Shown: positions 6,655 to 15,122, counted from the first letter of the stretch. The stretch: 32,777 bases of DNA from Candidatus Saccharimonadota bacterium (GCA_016789655.1 JAEUQV010000099.1:1-32777); one strand, 5' to 3'. Program-made: numbers and translations. Notes: generated by a model not told the origin, from the letters alone.

Positions 6655-8838
6655 CTAATGCAACTTTATAACCACTTCATCGATATCTCCCCAATCATCT
6701 TTACGATGAACGATTACGCCTGGCGCAGAATCTGAAGATGCATATATTTCTTCTGGAGTTTGTTGCAATGTAAATATTTGCGGACGTGCATCTGCTGAAC
6801 TAGTCGATTCTTTACTATCGTTATGGGGTGTCACATCGCGTGCTACAGGTTCAGCAGCATCTTGTAGTCCTGCTTGTGCCATATTTTCAGGGCGCACAAA
6901 CCATTTGTCTTCTTCAATCTGTCGCGCAATTTGTTGCTCGGTCAAGCCCTCGAGGAGTTTCAAGTAATGATCTAACCCTCCTAGTTCGTTTACATTGCGC
7001 AACACACCATTATCGAGAACGTATATCGTATCCATTAAGGCTAGCAGCGACTTTCTATGAGTAGCCATGAGAACTGTTTTGTTTTGTATAATTTGCATAA
7101 GAGAATCCCGAATATAGTTTTCACTTTTGGCGTCAAGTGCTGCTGTCGGTTCATCTAGGCACATTATTGGCGCATCTTTAATTAACGAACGTGCTATTGC
7201 AACTCGCTGCTTTTGTCCTCCGCTCAGTGAAGAGCCATTTTCACCCGCTGGGGAATTGACACCCATAGGCAGTTTGACAGTAAACTCAAGTACATTTGCC
7301 ACCTCTACTGCGTGCTTAACTTCATCTAAGTTAACCTGCCTGTAAATATCGCCATCATAAATATTCTCTAAGATACTTCCCGCAAATAACTGTGGCGCCT
7401 GACTGACCCACGCTACTTTTTGGCGTAGACCTTGTAGTGAAACAGACTGTATGTCGATGCCGTCTACCAAAATAGACCCGCTTTGAGGCTCAACAAATAA
7501 CGGTAGCAGCTTCAATAGGGTACTCTTCCCGCCCCCGCTTGGACCAATAATGCCGACCTTTTCCCCTTTATTGATATGCAGTGTTAGATTCTGAAAGACA
7601 GGCCGCCCTTGATATGAATAGCTCACATTTTGGAAATCAATCACCCCCTGGATGTTAGGAGGTACCTGCCGATCTTTTCTGAGGTCCTCTATACCTTCAT
7701 GGTCACTGAGCACATCGTAAACGCGTCCAACATCTATGATCTTCTGGTAACGTGTAGTTATCTTTCGTACCAAACTTTCGACAGGGTTTAAAAGATAGCC
7801 CATATACGTCATGAATACAAATAACTGTCCAAAAGTCATTTGATTGTTCATAGCGGCTGTGCCACCAAAATACATAACGATAGCCGTCGCCAAAACAACA
7901 AAGAACGTGTTTGTATAGCGAAGCAGGTTGCTCCACATCAAATTTCTCTGTGTTGCACGATAGCCGGCATGCCACAGATCATCTACCTTAAGTAGCAGCT
8001 TGTCTTCAAGCGTAAATGCTTGCACGGTTTCGGCGTTATCAACTGCTTCATTGATAGTACTGGCAGTTTTGCTGTTTATCTCAGTCAGCTGACGAGAGTA
8101 TTGGCCCATTTTAGGCCCGACAAACCGCATCGTAACATACAAAAGCGGCATAAGCACAATTGACACCAATGTTAAACTGACGCTAAAACTAGCCATAATG
8201 CCGAGTACACCAATAATCATAATGACCGAACTTATGATCGCGGCTGTCGAACCAAGTACTAGATCCGATAGGCTGTTTGTGACCACGTTTTGCCTATATA
8301 CATAATCACCTTTGGCCAATCGTTCTTGATGGTATAAGGGAAGATGTAAAATATGACGGAATGACTCGGCTTTTATTGAGCGGTTCAGCCAAAAACCTAT
8401 TTTAAGCAGCATAAAGTCGCTCATCCATGCAAAAGCCGATCCGAATATAAAAATCAACAATGTCAATCCCGAAGTAATTGCAATCAAAATAGGCTGATGA
8501 GTGTAGGCACTTAACGGTCCTGGGGCGGGGATTGTACCCAGCGCAGAATCAACCATAATTTTTGTAGGCCACGGCCTAAGCAATGTAAACACAGCCTGGC
8601 CCAACCCTAGTAGCACAACGATACCTACCGCCGGAAGTGCTCTTTTCTGGTATTTTTTTAGCCAAGTTTTGAAATCAGTCTTATTGGCATGCTGAGCATT
8701 TTTGGCTAGCCATTCATCTACCGCCTGATTTACCATCACTCTTGGCCAACCAACACTCCCGAGTACATCGGCAAGCATGCTAGGCGGAACGCCCGAAGCG
8801 ATCGCCATGGTAATAGCCTCGTTCAGTTTGGGTCTCAT
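6655..8838 (-). CDS. ABC exporter, fused transmembrane and ATP-binding domains, with extra N- and C-terminal regions
   Basis: A 727-aa half-transporter of the MsbA/lipid and multidrug exporter type. Membrane helices lie between about residues 68 and 350. The ATPase domain (about 400-625) has Walker A GPSGGGKST (432-440), Q-loop Q480, signature LSGGQ (538-542), Walker B with LDEP (561-564), D-loop ALD and the switch His594 (MATHR). All catalytic residues are intact, and it likely works as a homodimer. Unusual parts are an N-terminal helical region (1-48) with a GVPPSMLADVLGSVGWP motif and a polar, probably disordered C-terminal tail of about 95 residues ending in DEVVIKLH. The substrate cannot be read from sequence. 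A TATACT box lies at 8875-8880 upstream. apbE follows downstream. Confidence 0.88.
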   Translation of the reverse strand: MRPKLNEAITMAIASGVPPSMLADVLGSVGWPRVMVNQAVDEWLAKNAQHANKTDFKTWLKKYQKRALPAVGIVVLLGLGQAVFTLLRPWPTKIMVDSALGTIPAPGPLSAYTHQPILIAITSGLTLLIFIFGSAFAWMSDFMLLKIGFWLNRSIKAESFRHILHLPLYHQERLAKGDYVYRQNVVTNSLSDLVLGSTAAIISSVIMIIGVLGIMASFSVSLTLVSIVLMPLLYVTMRFVGPKMGQYSRQLTEINSKTASTINEAVDNAETVQAFTLEDKLLLKVDDLWHAGYRATQRNLMWSNLLRYTNTFFVVLATAIVMYFGGTAAMNNQMTFGQLFVFMTYMGYLLNPVESLVRKITTRYQKIIDVGRVYDVLSDHEGIEDLRKDRQVPPNIQGVIDFQNVSYSYQGRPVFQNLTLHINKGEKVGIIGPSGGGKSTLLKLLPLFVEPQSGSILVDGIDIQSVSLQGLRQKVAWVSQAPQLFAGSILENIYDGDIYRQVNLDEVKHAVEVANVLEFTVKLPMGVNSPAGENGSSLSGGQKQRVAIARSLIKDAPIMCLDEPTAALDAKSENYIRDSLMQIIQNKTVLMATHRKSLLALMDTIYVLDNGVLRNVNELGGLDHYLKLLEGLTEQQIARQIEEDKWFVRPENMAQAGLQDAAEPVARDVTPHNDSKESTSSADARPQIFTLQQTPEEIYASSDSAPGVIVHRKDDWGDIDEVVIKLH

Positions 8839-8938
8839 ACCCCACCCTCATTGCCCTTATGCATATTTGCCTATAGTATAGCCCATAACAGAGGGTGAAA
8901 GCTATAGATTAAGCTAGTTTTACATACAGTGGAACTAT

Positions 8939-8966
8939 AAAAACTCCCGAATGTTCGGGAGTTTTT
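8939..8966. terminator. Terminator at the end of the ribosomal operon
   Basis: AAAAACTCCCGAA (8939-8951), loop TG, TTCGGGAGTTTTT (8954-8966): a perfect 13-base inverted repeat with T-tracts on both strands. It lies 18 bp after the rpsI stop codon. Confidence 0.92.
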
Positions 8967-8984
8967 GTTGGGTAGTCTGTACAA

Positions 8985-9392
8985 CTATCGTTTGGTGAAT
9001 TGGCGCTGTTTACGAGCACCCTTAAGGCCAAATTTCTTGCGTTCACGTTCGCGCGTGTCTCTACCTAAGAGACCTGCACGACGTAATGTGGACTTGTAGT
9101 CTTCACTTTTTTCAACGAGGGCTTTTGCAATGCCAAGGCGAATAGCGTCAACTTGGCCAGCGTGACCACCGCCGGTTACGACAACTGTGACATCATAGTC
9201 CTTTGCCGGTAGCTCAAGTACGGTGAATGGCTTGTACACTTCATTCATCAGTAACTTGCTTTCCGCAAAATACTCAGTAATCGGCTTGTCATTAACGACG
9301 ATTGTGCCGTTTTTACCGTTCATCAGCCGCACGCGAGCAGTTGCACTTTTACGACGACCGAGAGCGTAATAGTAGTGTTTTGTATCGGCCAT
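8985..9392 (-). CDS. rpsI: 30S ribosomal protein S9
   Basis: A 135-aa protein, usual length for S9, a protein of the 30S head whose C-terminal tail reaches the P-site tRNA. It has ALGRRKSATARV near the N-terminus, GGGHAGQVDAIRLGIAKAL in the middle, and the conserved basic tail ending GARKQRQFTKR. It is the last gene of the infA-rpmJ-rpsM-rpsK-rpsD-rpoA-rplQ-rplM-rpsI unit, 2 bp after rplM, and is followed by a strong terminator. Confidence 0.97.
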   Translation of the reverse strand: MADTKHYYYALGRRKSATARVRLMNGKNGTIVVNDKPITEYFAESKLLMNEVYKPFTVLELPAKDYDVTVVVTGGGHAGQVDAIRLGIAKALVEKSEDYKSTLRRAGLLGRDTRERERKKFGLKGARKQRQFTKR

Positions 9393-9394
9393 GA

Positions 9395-9835
9395 CTATTT
9401 AGCCCCTTTCAAACTTACGATTTCTGGTTTTTGAGCTGCATGTTCGTGCTCTGCACCAGCGTAGACCTTTAGACGCTTGAGGCGTCCATCACGTAACTTA
9501 TTGACGGGAAGCATCCCACGTACAGCTTTGTAAATGACTTCTGTTGAATCTTTAGCCATAACGTCTTTGAGTTTCGTTTCGGTTAAGCCACCAGGAAATC
9601 CGCTGTGACGATAGTACATTTTCTTTTCTTCTTTACCACCTGTAACTCGAAGTTTGTCGGCATTTACTACGACTACGAAATCACCGCAATCTATATGGGC
9701 TGTAAACATAGGCTTTCCTTTGCCTGTCAACAGGGTAGCTATCTGTGTTGCGGCGCGTCCGAGAGTTGTTTCTGATGCGTCTACAACATACCATTTTCGG
9801 GTAACGTCGCTAGGTTTAGCTGAATATGTTGCCAT
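9395..9835 (-). CDS. rplM: 50S ribosomal protein L13
   Basis: A 146-aa protein of normal length; L13 is an early-assembly 23S rRNA-binding protein. Visible motifs: KWYVVDASETTLGRAAT near the N-terminus, the HIDCGDFVVVVNADK segment, and RGMLPVNKLRDGRLKRLKVY near the C-terminus. The start codon overlaps the rplQ stop by one base (TAATG), so translation is probably coupled. rplM and rpsI joined to the end of the alpha operon is a common arrangement in Gram-positive bacteria and CPR. Confidence 0.97.
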   Translation of the reverse strand: MATYSAKPSDVTRKWYVVDASETTLGRAATQIATLLTGKGKPMFTAHIDCGDFVVVVNADKLRVTGGKEEKKMYYRHSGFPGGLTETKLKDVMAKDSTEVIYKAVRGMLPVNKLRDGRLKRLKVYAGAEHEHAAQKPEIVSLKGAK

Positions 9836-10374
9836 TATTTCTCTCCTGACTTACGGACTTGGACCGCTGGCTTATGGCTCAGATTCTGACCAGCAACTTT
9901 ACCGGATCGTGTTGAGGTAGCTGCTGCTACTTTAGCGCCGTGTGCTTGTGCAGTTTCATCATGACGCTGTTTGACTGGGGCTTTTGCTGCAGACTTGGCA
10001 ACAGGCGCTTCTTTTAAATCATCAACAAAACTGATACGAGCCATTTCAGCATTGTCACCTCGACGGCTGCCAGTATGCACAATGCGAAGATACCCACTAT
10101 TTCGTGTTGTTAACTTAGGTGCAATCTCATCGACAAGCCGATGTGCGGTGCTTACGGTTTGTAGGCCAGCAATAACTTGTCGTCGGTTGTGTAGGTCGCC
10201 TTTTTTAGCCTTTGTTATCAGCTTTTCAACATAGCCTATGACTGTCTTTGCCTTAGGAACGGTCGTTTGGATGGACCCGTGGATTATTAACGCTTCAGCC
10301 AGACTCTTGACGAGAGCTTCGCGCTGGTCACGTTCACGACCAAACTTCGTTCCCTGATATCCATGTCTATGCAT
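9835..10374 (-). CDS. rplQ: 50S ribosomal protein L17 with C-terminal extension
   Basis: A 179-aa protein. The core (1-122) contains the family start MHRHGYQGTKFGR, then REALVKSLAEALI, TVPKAK and the end MARISFVDDL. L17 lies near the peptide exit tunnel. The last ~57 residues are an Ala/Lys/Gln-rich tail not present in typical L17 (about 120-127 aa). The start codon follows the rpoA stop with no gap (TAGATG). Confidence 0.96.
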   Translation of the reverse strand: MHRHGYQGTKFGRERDQREALVKSLAEALIIHGSIQTTVPKAKTVIGYVEKLITKAKKGDLHNRRQVIAGLQTVSTAHRLVDEIAPKLTTRNSGYLRIVHTGSRRGDNAEMARISFVDDLKEAPVAKSAAKAPVKQRHDETAQAHGAKVAAATSTRSGKVAGQNLSHKPAVQVRKSGEK

Positions 10375-11313
10375 CTAGAGCTCCAGTTCCGCCAATTTAT
10401 CTTTGACTTCATCGAGCGCCTTGCTACCAAAACCCTTTAGGTCACGCAGTTCGGCATCGCTCAGAGCGAATAAATCCTGGATAGTGTGAATGTCGTTGTT
10501 TATGAGAGCATTCGTCGTCCTGGCGGTTAGATTCAGGTCTTCGATACTTGTAGTTAGCATGGAGCCATCATCGCTGATTGCATCGTCGGTTGCTACGGCT
10601 ACGGGCGCCGTATCCTGTGAAGGTAAGCGTGTCTTACCAGCAAGCGCTGAGTACTGATTTACCAGAATAGCAGCAGCTTCTTCGAAAGCATCGCGCGGAG
10701 TAATCGTACCATCGGTATCGATTGTAACGCTAAGTTTATCGAGGTCAGTCATTTGTCCAACACGTGTCTTATCTACTTTGTAGCGAACACGTACAACAGG
10801 GCTGAAGATGGCATCGAGAGCTATAAAATCACTCTGTTTCTTTGCGGTGCTTTCTTCTATCGTGCGGTAGCCTCTACCCGTCTCTACAACGAGATCTATC
10901 ACCAAGTTTGCCTTATCATCATCGAGCGTTGCTATGACCTGATCAGCATTTACTACCTCCACGTCAGCGTTGCCTTGGATATTCCTGGCAGTAACAACAC
11001 CCTTACCTTTTTTCACAATTCGCAACGTTTGTGCATCATCGCCATAAACGCGGAAGCGCAACCGCTTAAGGTTTAGCATGATGGCTACGACGTCTTCTTT
11101 AACGCCATTTATCGTTGTGAACTCATGTGTAACGCCTTCTATCTTGAAGCTAGTGACACCTGCACCGCTGATGCTGGATAGCAGGACACGACGCAAACTG
11201 TTACCAAGCGTCATGCCGTATCCAGTTTGTAGTGGTTCAATCACAAACGTACTGCTAGTATCGCTATGATCGTCGACAGCTACAAGTCCTGGCGTATGAA
11301 TCATTTTTGACAT
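10375..11313 (-). CDS. rpoA: DNA-directed RNA polymerase alpha subunit
   Basis: A 312-aa protein, full length for alpha. The N-terminal dimerisation/assembly domain includes GYGMTLGNSLRRVLLSS (about 31-47) and RGYRTIEES. The C-terminal domain (about 250-312) has the helix-hairpin-helix sequence DLFALSDAELRDLKGFG, used for UP-element DNA and activator contact. The gene lies in the usual alpha-operon position between rpsD and rplQ. Confidence 0.97.
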   Translation of the reverse strand: MSKMIHTPGLVAVDDHSDTSSTFVIEPLQTGYGMTLGNSLRRVLLSSISGAGVTSFKIEGVTHEFTTINGVKEDVVAIMLNLKRLRFRVYGDDAQTLRIVKKGKGVVTARNIQGNADVEVVNADQVIATLDDDKANLVIDLVVETGRGYRTIEESTAKKQSDFIALDAIFSPVVRVRYKVDKTRVGQMTDLDKLSVTIDTDGTITPRDAFEEAAAILVNQYSALAGKTRLPSQDTAPVAVATDDAISDDGSMLTTSIEDLNLTARTTNALINNDIHTIQDLFALSDAELRDLKGFGSKALDEVKDKLAELEL

Positions 11314-11334
11314 GTCTATAGATGTCCCTTTCCG

Positions 11335-11952
11335 TTAGCGTGAGTAGTACTCGACGATTAGTTGTTCGTTAATATCTTGTTCGGCATCATCACGGGCTGG
11401 CTTGCCAGTCACTTTGATGTTGATTTTCTTACGGTCAACCGTTTGCCATGCAGGCGTTGCGCTAGGAGCTGGACTCGTGTCGTCGAGCTTCTTAAAATAC
11501 TCGTTTGCCTTGCTGTGAGCGCGAAGCTCAATAACATCGCCCTCACGGACACGAATCGATGGGACATCGACACGTCGTCCATTCAATATGAAGTGACCAT
11601 GGGTTACTAGTTGGCGAGCAGCTCGACGGCTTGGCGCGAATCCCGCACGATATACGGTATTGTCAAGACGACGTTCTAGATACTGTAATAGAGTAGCTCC
11701 AGATTGACCTGGTGTGCGCGAGGCTTCTGCCATAAGGTTACTGAATTGCTTCTCTAGCAAACCGTACAGACGCTTTACCTTTTGCTTTTCACGCAACTGT
11801 AATGCGTACTGGCTTGGCTTGTTTCGCATACGACCGCCAGCAGCCTGCCCAGGGGCATTTGTTCGCTTGGCTAACGCCTTATGTGCCTTAGGGTGAAGAG
11901 CATAACCTTCACGACGCGACATTTTTACGATGGAGTGAGTATCACGTGCCAT
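11335..11952 (-). CDS. rpsD: 30S ribosomal protein S4, zinc-free form
   Basis: A 205-aa protein of usual length; S4 nucleates 16S rRNA folding. The S4 RNA-binding domain is visible as RRLDNTVYRAGFAPSRRAAR followed by QLVTHGHFILNGRRV, and the C-terminus ends IVEYYSR. Zinc-type S4 proteins carry a Cys cluster in the first ~35 residues; here the whole protein has no Cys, so it is the C-minus form. It lies between rpsK and rpoA. Confidence 0.96.
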   Translation of the reverse strand: MARDTHSIVKMSRREGYALHPKAHKALAKRTNAPGQAAGGRMRNKPSQYALQLREKQKVKRLYGLLEKQFSNLMAEASRTPGQSGATLLQYLERRLDNTVYRAGFAPSRRAARQLVTHGHFILNGRRVDVPSIRVREGDVIELRAHSKANEYFKKLDDTSPAPSATPAWQTVDRKKINIKVTGKPARDDAEQDINEQLIVEYYSR

Positions 11953-11955
11953 AGA

Positions 11956-12360
11956 CTAAACCCTCCTCGATTTTTTAGGGCGAACGCCACCATGCGGCAC
12001 GCCAGTAACATCCACGATGCTTTCAACGCCGATGCCTACCGTCTGCATAGCGCGGATTGCTGCGTCACGACCAAGACCAACACCCTTGACGAAAACATTG
12101 ACGCGAGACAAGCCGTACGCCTGCTTGGCGATAGTACCAGCTTTTTCTGCTGCTACCTGTGCAGCATAGGCCGTGCCTTTTTTAGAACCGCGGAATCCGC
12201 ATGCTCCAGCACTCGATGCTGCGAGCGCACCGCCTTGGCTGTCTGTTAAAGTAACGATTGTGTTGTTGAAGCTGGCCTGAACATGAAGCTGACCCGCAGG
12301 AACACTGCGCTTGGCTTTCTTTTTCTTGGCAACAGCTGTGTTATTCGATGTATCTGCCAT
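11956..12360 (-). CDS. rpsK: 30S ribosomal protein S11
   Basis: A 134-aa protein of usual length. S11 sits on the 30S platform near the mRNA exit. Motifs: HVQASFNNTIVTLTDSQGG, GFRGSKKGTAYAAQ, GLGRDAAIRA and the C-terminal PHGGVRPKKSRRV. That end is slightly unusual; many bacteria have HNGCRPPKKRRV, so the Cys is replaced here too. It lies 7 bp after rpsM. Confidence 0.97.
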   Translation of the reverse strand: MADTSNNTAVAKKKKAKRSVPAGQLHVQASFNNTIVTLTDSQGGALAASSAGACGFRGSKKGTAYAAQVAAEKAGTIAKQAYGLSRVNVFVKGVGLGRDAAIRAMQTVGIGVESIVDVTGVPHGGVRPKKSRRV

Positions 12361-12367
12361 ATTAATC

Positions 12368-12754
12368 CTAAGTCTTTGAAGCTACTTTCTTCGCCGTACC
12401 ACCAACGGTGATTTTCTTTCCGCGACGCGTGCGAGCGTTTGTCTTCGTACGCTGTCCGCGAGAAGGTAGATTATTCTTATGACGCAAACCACGGTAGCTA
12501 CCAATGTCTTTAAGACGCTTGATATTGCTGCTCACGATGCGTTGTAGTTCACCTTCTACTGTGTAGTGCTCATTTATGTAGTCTTGGATACGGGCAATTT
12601 CAGCGTCCGTAAGGTCTTTCGTTCTGACCGTTCGCTCTACTTTTGCCGCTGTCAAAATGTCGTCAGCCGTTTTAGGCCCGACGCCAAAGACATAGGTCAA
12701 AGCAACCCATATCTGCTTTTCGGCTGGGATTGTAACCCCTGATATGCGTGCCAT
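12368..12754 (-). CDS. rpsM: 30S ribosomal protein S13
   Basis: A 128-aa protein starting MARISGVTIPAEKQIWVALT. The helix-turn region FGVGPKTADDIL and the tail GSYRGLRHKNNLPSRGQRTK (with NARTRRGKK) are diagnostic. S13 forms intersubunit bridges with L5 and contacts P-site tRNA. It follows rpmJ by 3 bp. Confidence 0.97.
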   Translation of the reverse strand: MARISGVTIPAEKQIWVALTYVFGVGPKTADDILTAAKVERTVRTKDLTDAEIARIQDYINEHYTVEGELQRIVSSNIKRLKDIGSYRGLRHKNNLPSRGQRTKTNARTRRGKKITVGGTAKKVASKT

Positions 12755-12757
12755 ATG

Positions 12758-12874
12758 TTAGCCCTGCCTCTGCTTATGCTTAGGTTTAGATTTGTTGATT
12801 ACATAGAGACGCCCCTTACGACGCACGATTTTGTCGTCGGGGCTAATCTTTTTGACGCTTGCACGTACTTTCAT
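12758..12874 (-). CDS. rpmJ: 50S ribosomal protein L36, zinc-free form
   Basis: A 38-aa protein found by translating the gap between infA and rpsM. It starts [15 protein letters not shown] and ends KPKHKQRQG, the exact length and frame of L36. In zinc-binding L36 the ligands are Cys11, Cys14, Cys27 and His33. Here they are Ser11, Asp14, Asn27 and His33, so three of four ligands are lost. A GGAAGGAG ribosome binding site lies 13 nt from the ATG, rather distant. The start codon lies inside one arm of a 12-bp inverted repeat (see the regulatory element at 12873-13008). Confidence 0.93.
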   Translation of the reverse strand: MKVRASVKKISPDDKIVRRKGRLYVINKSKPKHKQRQG

Positions 12875-13008
12875 GTACGGATCATTGCTCCTTCCAGCGA
12901 TGACTCACTGCTTAATTGATACTGGTCGATCGAACTTTCGAAGGATTGATCCGTACATCGACCGGCAATTGCCAAATCAGTCCGGATGAATCAATCCCTA
13001 GAAAGTTC
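12873..13008 (-). promoter_or_regulatory. infA-rpmJ intergenic element with two mutually exclusive stems
   Basis: The spacer folds in two incompatible ways on the minus-strand transcript. Stem 1: 13008-12988 with 12952-12932, 21 positions with one mismatch and two G-U pairs (GAACTTTC with GAAAGTTC, GGGATTGAT with ATCAATCC). Stem 2: ATGTACGGATCA (12958-12947) with TGATCCGTACAT (12884-12873), 12 perfect pairs, which buries the rpmJ AUG. The stems share 12947-12952, so only one can form. A third pairing, GGTCGAT with ATCGACC (12962-12956 with 12930-12924), could make a pseudoknot. The layout suggests control of L36 and downstream genes; the ligand or trigger is unknown. Confidence 0.55.
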
Positions 13009-13228
13009 AACCTTTTCGGTAGGTTATTCGGCCCTTCGTTAGATCGTAAGGCGTTAGTTCTACCGTCACGTTATCGCCAGGCACGATACGGATAAAATGC
13101 TTCCGCATGCGGCCAGCTACGTGCGCTATAATCTGATGTCCGTTTTCAAGTTCTACACGAAACTGAGTCCCTGGGAGGGTCTCGACTATTACGCCGCTTA
13201 GTTCAATGACTTCCTTATTACTCGACAT
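13007..13228 (-). CDS. infA: Translation initiation factor IF-1
   Basis: A 73-aa protein, usual length. It is a single OB-fold that binds the 30S A site during initiation. Motifs: [37 protein letters not shown] and the end [11 protein letters not shown]. It is the first gene of the alpha-type operon and has its own promoter, with a predicted leader of only about 12 nt and no visible Shine-Dalgarno sequence. adk and map, often found between secY and infA, are absent here. Confidence 0.96.
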   Translation of the reverse strand: MSSNKEVIELSGVIVETLPGTQFRVELENGHQIIAHVAGRMRKHFIRIVPGDNVTVELTPYDLTKGRITYRKG

Positions 13229-13246
13229 AGGTTATAACGTCCCGCT

Positions 13247-13276
13247 AGTATAGCATTTTTTACGACGTGCTGTAAA
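13247..13276 (-). promoter_or_regulatory. Promoter of infA and the alpha-type operon
   Basis: Minus strand: TTTACA (13276-13271), 18-bp spacer, TATACT (13252-13247) preceded by TGC, an extended -10. The predicted start of transcription is about 13240, 12 nt before the infA ATG. Confidence 0.7.
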
Positions 13277-13314
13277 GTGTTTTAAGGTATTTGGCTATAC
13301 CCTGAATTAGAATC

Positions 13315-14838
13315 TTATTTTTGTGCCTTTTTTGTCCTAAGCCGATGAAGAGATTTAGGAACATAGCGCATATATTTAGCTCCACCGGTCGTTGCCATTA
13401 GATCATCGCCCCCAGTAGAGTCGTAGAAGAAGTCATCGCGGCTGTATTGGTCATAGGTAATCATAAGTGCGCGTGACTCAACAGCACGTAGCGTCTCAAG
13501 CGACACCGCTACAAGAATGAGCACACTGGTGCCGCCTAGTGCAATGTCTGTATTTAAGAATATTTGCGCAATTATAGGCATTATTGCAAGTATCCCTAAA
13601 CATATGGCCCCGAAGAGAGTGAGCTTATTGACTGTTTTTGAAAGATACTTTTCTGTCTGCAAACCAGACCTGACACCCTCTATAAAGCCGCCCTGCTTTT
13701 GCAAATTTTCAGCAATTTCTTTGCTATTGAAGGTAATACTGGTGTAAAAGAAGGTAAACAAAAATACAAGCATGAAGTATGTAACCGGGTATATATATGG
13801 CTCCCAGCCACCAGCCGCGAAGCTACTTGCTGAAGGATTCTGAAACCAAACTACCAGATCTTGGCCGATTTTCTGTAGCCGCTCGCTGTTATTCGAACTA
13901 AGAAGTTGCCCAACGAAACTTGGAACGCTCAAGAATGCAACAGCGAATATTATCGGCACGACACCAGCAGTGATTAGTTTTACTGGCAACGTTGTGGTTA
14001 CGCCGCCATACGCCCGATTCCCCTGAACACGCTTTGCATAATTCACGGTCAAGCGCTTAGAGGCTTCGTTTAGCATGACGACAATCCAAGTAGTGAGCAA
14101 TACAGCTACGAGGATGATAAGTGCGTACCAAAACGCTTTTTCATTTATTGGCAGCTCTTTACCGAACAGACTCCACTTGTTGCTTTTATCGTAGACAGAT
14201 GAGGCTATCTGAGAAATAGTTGCTGGCAGCCCACTAACGATGCCGACAGTAATTAGCAGGGATATACCGTTACCAACTGACTTTTCAGTCACGAGTTCGC
14301 CCATCCACATGAGTAGCATAGAACCACCGGTGAGGGCAGCAATCATGAGTACCCACTGCCAAATAGAGGTGTTTGCAGTTATATCTCCAATACCTCCAAC
14401 CTGTTGCGCCTGGGCACGTACTAGGTATATAACACCTATTGACTGGATTATCGCTAACGGAAGCGTCAAGAGTCGAGTGTATTGGTTAATTCTTTTCTGC
14501 CCCGACTCTCCATCTTTACGCATATTTTCGAGCTTAGGTATTGCCTTAGTGAGTAGTTGCATGATAATAGAAGCGTTGATGTATGGACCAAGCCCTGCAA
14601 TCATAATAGAGAAGTTTGCAAGTGCACCACCGCTAAGTACATTGATAAAACTTAATAGTTGCGGGGTATTTTGTGACGTAAATAAATTCTTAAGAACTTG
14701 CTGCAGCGTCTGAGGATCTGCTAAAGGTACGGGAATGTGTGCGAGTATGCGAAAAATGAGTAGAATCATGAGCACGCCGAATATCCGCTTACGCATGTCA
14801 GCTTGTTTGAACGACGCTCCAATAACCTTCCAGTTCAC
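13315..14838 (-). CDS. secY: Protein translocase subunit SecY
   Basis: A 507-aa polytopic membrane protein, the channel of the Sec translocon. Motifs: IPVP near the first helix, GLGPYINASIIMQLL, GESGQKRINQYTR (110-122), WMGELVTEKSVGNGISL (178-194), the VNYAKRVQG loop, and LQKQGGFIEGVRSG before the last helices. It is longer than E. coli SecY (443 aa), mostly from loops after the third and sixth helices and a ~50-residue cytoplasmic tail (STGGDDLMATTGG, then basic). The start is GTG at 14838; an ATG alternative does not fit the N-terminus. It has its own promoter after the L15 terminator. Confidence 0.96.
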   Translation of the reverse strand: MNWKVIGASFKQADMRKRIFGVLMILLIFRILAHIPVPLADPQTLQQVLKNLFTSQNTPQLLSFINVLSGGALANFSIMIAGLGPYINASIIMQLLTKAIPKLENMRKDGESGQKRINQYTRLLTLPLAIIQSIGVIYLVRAQAQQVGGIGDITANTSIWQWVLMIAALTGGSMLLMWMGELVTEKSVGNGISLLITVGIVSGLPATISQIASSVYDKSNKWSLFGKELPINEKAFWYALIILVAVLLTTWIVVMLNEASKRLTVNYAKRVQGNRAYGGVTTTLPVKLITAGVVPIIFAVAFLSVPSFVGQLLSSNNSERLQKIGQDLVVWFQNPSASSFAAGGWEPYIYPVTYFMLVFLFTFFYTSITFNSKEIAENLQKQGGFIEGVRSGLQTEKYLSKTVNKLTLFGAICLGILAIMPIIAQIFLNTDIALGGTSVLILVAVSLETLRAVESRALMITYDQYSRDDFFYDSTGGDDLMATTGGAKYMRYVPKSLHRLRTKKAQK

Positions 14839-14879
14839 TGTTGTTCCCTATTCTTTATCTAGTAAAACTTCTCGGAAGT

Positions 14880-14908
14880 AGTATACAAGGTTTTGTAACC
14901 ACCGCCAA
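14880..14908 (-). promoter_or_regulatory. Promoter of secY
   Basis: Minus strand: TTGGCG (14908-14903), 17-bp spacer, TATACT (14885-14880). Predicted start about 14873, giving a leader of about 35 nt. It is downstream of the L15 terminator, so secY begins a new unit. Confidence 0.7.
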
Positions 14909-15074
14909 GCTGATGATGCGATTTTATCTAATGTGAACTACGAAAGTAGTAAATATGGCATACATAAAAACAGTGAGAATCCCTTATGCACGTCTTCAAA
15001 AACCACCTCACTTTATAGGGATCCAAGGGGTTTCGTGGATAATCTGACAGAAAAGATATGAGAATATCCATTAA
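14909..15074. other. Gene-free stretch between the L15 terminator and the secY promoter
   Basis: It holds a small perfect hairpin ACTAC-GAAA-GTAGT (14937-14950) and an open frame of 47 codons on the minus strand (14928-15071) with no ribosome binding site. Nothing else is supported. Confidence 0.35.
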
Positions 15075-15103
15075 AAAAGACCACGCATTGCGCGTGGTCT
15101 TTT
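15075..15103 (-). terminator. Intrinsic terminator after rplO
   Basis: AAAAGACCACGC (15075-15086), loop of 5, GCGTGGTCTTTT (15092-15103): 12 perfect pairs. The minus strand ends in a run of six T. It closes the rplC-to-rplO unit and separates it from secY. Confidence 0.9.
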
Positions 15104-15122
15104 GAAAAGTTTGCTGTGATCT

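Noticed and set aside
14928-15071. 47-codon minus-strand frame after the L15 terminator
   Set aside because: It begins in the terminator T-run, has no ribosome binding site, and has no recognisable protein character.
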